This document shows, piece after piece, positions 62,101 through 64,000 of a stretch of 64,000 bases of DNA. Source of the stretch: Thunnus maccoyii. Its lineage: Eukaryota; Chordata; Actinopteri; Scombriformes; Scombridae. Numbering within the stretch: the first letter of the stretch is position 1; the number at the start of each line of letters is the position of its first letter. Below the pieces are notes generated by a model. The model ran no database searches, was not told where the DNA came from, and saw only the letters and a program-made list of their open reading frames with translations. A program made the translations under genes and the position numbers. The DNA is taken from NCBI RefSeq assembly GCF_910596095.1, contig NC_056550.1, forward strand, positions 24,796,001 to 24,860,000, given 5' to 3'.

Positions 62101-62934
62101 AGCTCAGTGCGGGTGATTGCAGGTATTTTTTCCATCATTGGGGTGGCATTAATTCCTGTGACTGCTGGAGTGTCTCTTGCTCTGAAAATGACTGGGCTGG
62201 GGCTGGGAATTACCAGCGGAGTCAACAGTATTGTCACCACAGCCACAGAGACTGGAGTCAACTTCAAATATCAAAAGAAAGCCAATGAAGACTTCCAGAG
62301 CTTCATGGAGGATATACAGCGTCTTCAGGATTGTCTGGACGAGGCATCCAGTCAAACAGTCACCGACATAGAAGTAAGTAAGACAGATGTGGCTGTGGGG
62401 GTAGGCAAGGTGCTTTGGAAAGTTCGTGGTGTTGGAAAAAAATTCAGTTCATTTGCTCATGCTGTCTCTGCTATGAAGATGTTGAAAAGTAAAAAGCAGA
62501 TTGCAGTTGCTGGCAAGGTGGTGGCCCAGGGACACAACGTGTTAGGTAACATGCCTGGAGTGGGGCCAGATATCCCAGATATTGGTGAGGTAGCAGTCAA
62601 CGGGTCCCTTGACCTGTCTGATTCAGCCAGGGCTGGTGCCATCACGCTCAATGTTTTCTTCATTGGCATGGACATCTACAACATCTGTAAAGACAGCGTC
62701 AGTCTGGCCAAAGGCAGCGAGACCAAAGTCTCACAGCTCATCAGGGCCAGAGCTGCACTTTGGAGCTCAGAGATGGACTCGTGGAAGAAGATCCGCAACT
62801 CTTTGTGTGAGGGTCTGCGGACATCAGAGAAAAAACTAGCTATCCTGGACATGCCATTTGAGCTGGATGAAAGAAAGATAAAGAAACAGAAATGGAATTT
62901 CCATCTGATGAAGTGGTCTTGTATAATACTGTAG
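59181..62934 (+). CDS. APOL-like gene 7 with C-terminal CaaX box
   Basis: Exons 59181-59194 (MSAER), 60089-60685, 60807-60926 and 61926-62934 give 579 aa, the longest of the array. Exon 2 is the long form, with local differences (TSPYVFEEKKRMLHLPQEIS). The APOL domain starts at M245; the hairpin is VRVIAGIFSIIGVALIPVTA. The linker has a full-length version (FAHAVSAMKMLKSKKQIAVA), and the helix reads AGAITLNVFFIGMDIYNICK. The codon that is CGA or TGA elsewhere is CTA here, so the frame continues past LAILDMPFEL into a basic stretch (DERKIKKQKWNFHLMKW) and ends SCIIL. CIIL is a CaaX box whose Leu favours geranylgeranylation; with the basic run it would give a lipid plus polybasic membrane anchor. 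Intron 3 is ~400 bp shorter than in the others (minus-strand SINE lost). It lies at the end of the array. Confidence 0.84.
59636..59745. repeat. Interspersed repeat fragment, gene 7 intron 1
   Basis: Same element and position as 15113 in gene 2. Confidence 0.4.
61481..61580 (+). repeat. tRNA-derived SINE head, gene 7 intron 3
   Basis: Boxes tgtagctcaactagaagagc and gtggttcaatcc. The companion minus-strand SINE is reduced to ~30 bp at 61731-61760. Confidence 0.5.
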
Positions 62935-63119
62935 AACCAGCAGTAGTCTCACAAAGCTTTTTACCAACTCTGATTAATGTGAATGAACCATGTATGAAAA
63001 TTCAGTCTTGCTAACAGCTGTAAATCACTGATCAGTGTTGAACATCATTTAAGTCTTTGAGGAATTCTTAGATAGCTGCATTTCTAATGACATAAACTGA
63101 TGTATTGAATCTGTATGTG
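62935..63119 (+). other. Truncated type II 3' flank of gene 7
   Basis: It matches 45917-46110 after gene 5, then homology stops abruptly at about 63119 (ctgtatgtgtt). The usual type II poly(A) signal lies beyond this break and is missing, so gene 7 must use another one. Confidence 0.6.
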
Positions 63120-64000
63120 TTGAGGCAAAAATACCTTGCTCTATGTGGAGGAACAAGGAATTACAGACTCATTAATAACACTGAGCTTGATCTCAGATTT
63201 AAGGAATTTATTACAGAGTATCAAGTCAAATTAATATGAACAACCAACAGCAATCAGCAAACAGAGACAGAGTCTCGCTACTCGGCTGAATAGGGTGCAG
63301 TCTCCTTTAACCAAGGTGGCATCAAGAGACTAGGGATGTGCAGAGGGCCCAGTATTTGTATTTGTATCTGTATTTGTTGAGACAGTAAAATTATTTGTAT
63401 TTGTATTTGTATATGAATAAAAGTGGAAAGAGGCTTAAAAATCCTGTTTTTGTTTTTATTACGCCTCTAATTTTAGAAAATTAAAGTGTTACAATAACTG
63501 TTCATGAATAAACTACCTTATAAAGGAGGTACCCACACCGGGTCTCAGACTGGAGTCTCCCAGATCATACATGACTGCACTGACTACTGAGCTAAAACTT
63601 CACTCATCACCTCATTGCAGACAGACTTCTACCTTTATTTATATACCATACCATACCATACCATATACCATAGCACAGAGACAGCACAGTATGTAACGTT
63701 TGCGTAGGGAAGAACTTCAAAGGTGATTCTTACTTTGCACTTTTCATTTATTGCCTATTTTTTATAACCTAACTTTGTGTAAAGGAGAAGGGGAACAACA
63801 GGTTATGGAGAGTGTGTCAGTAGCTCAGCTTTATCTCTGGGGAACACACCCAACTCCAAGACTGATGTCCAAATTAGGAAATATGTGTTATGTAGCAGGT
63901 GGATGTGTCTCCTCTTGTTGAGACCTGCGGACAGACTTCTACTTTTTTTTAAAAACAAATAATTTTTAAAACATTTGTATAAACAAATATTCATATAAAA
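63120..64000. other. Array-external sequence
   Basis: No gene is seen. It includes a probable DNA-transposon end (63331 onward), four CCATA units at 63646-63665 and short A/T-rich frames on both strands without family resemblance. AATAAA occurs at ~63415 inside the repeat. Confidence 0.45.
63331..63480 (+). mobile_element. Probable hAT-type DNA transposon end
   Basis: It starts tagggatgtgcagagggccc and continues with alternating TATTTGTATTTGTAT units and gaataaaagtgg..., a pattern I associate with non-autonomous hAT elements of fish. The other end is not visible in the window, so target-site duplication cannot be checked. Confidence 0.35.

Overview
The window comes from a vertebrate, most likely a teleost (percomorph-type) fish. 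It is AT-rich, has GT-AG introns, carries fish-type Tc1, LINE and tRNA-SINE remnants, and all its protein-coding content is one host gene family. That family is apolipoprotein L-like (APOL). The last exon encodes the APOL signature: a Gly/Ala-rich hydrophobic hairpin followed by a C-terminal hydrophobic helix and an amphipathic tail.

Layout: seven complete four-exon APOL-like genes lie head to tail on the + strand (gene 1, 5436-12218; gene 2, 14659-18766; gene 3, 22735-26966; gene 4, 32823-36853; gene 5, 41430-45790; gene 6, 49778-53854; gene 7, 59181-62934). Three truncated last exons (20394, 38530, 55499) sit downstream of genes 2, 4 and 6. The order is a repeated module [short-exon-2 gene, long-exon-2 gene, truncated last exon] three times, then one more long gene. 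In each gene a 14-nt first coding exon gives MSAER (MAAPR in gene 1), exon 2 encodes a helical N-terminal domain (492-597 nt), exon 3 is 114-120 nt, and exon 4 carries the APOL domain. All three introns are phase 2, so exons 2 and 3 can be skipped without changing frame. Predicted proteins are 507-579 aa, with no signal peptide on the spliced forms.

Between genes are recurrent blocks: two types of 3' flank, 3' ends of two LINE families, and an upstream module next to exon 1. Genes 2, 4, 6 and 7 have a long upstream module; genes 3 and 5 have a shorter one. Gene 4 has two tandem copies of the upstream module plus exon 1. The left edge (1-170) is the 3' flank of a further family member or fragment outside the window. 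Array homology stops near 63119. Gene 1 is the most diverged and has a broken Tc1 transposon in its 3.7-kb first intron.

Most notable: gene 7 ends in Cys-Ile-Ile-Leu, a CaaX box of the geranylgeranylation type. Gene 5 has an in-frame tail ending Cys-Val-Ile-Gln directly behind an early TGA. The other genes have lost this tail. A lipid-anchored ancestor of this fish APOL group, with repeated loss of the anchor, is the best candidate here for something undescribed. Other points are a 35-residue length dimorphism in exon 2, a variable linker in the APOL domain, and clear traces of unequal exchange between copies.
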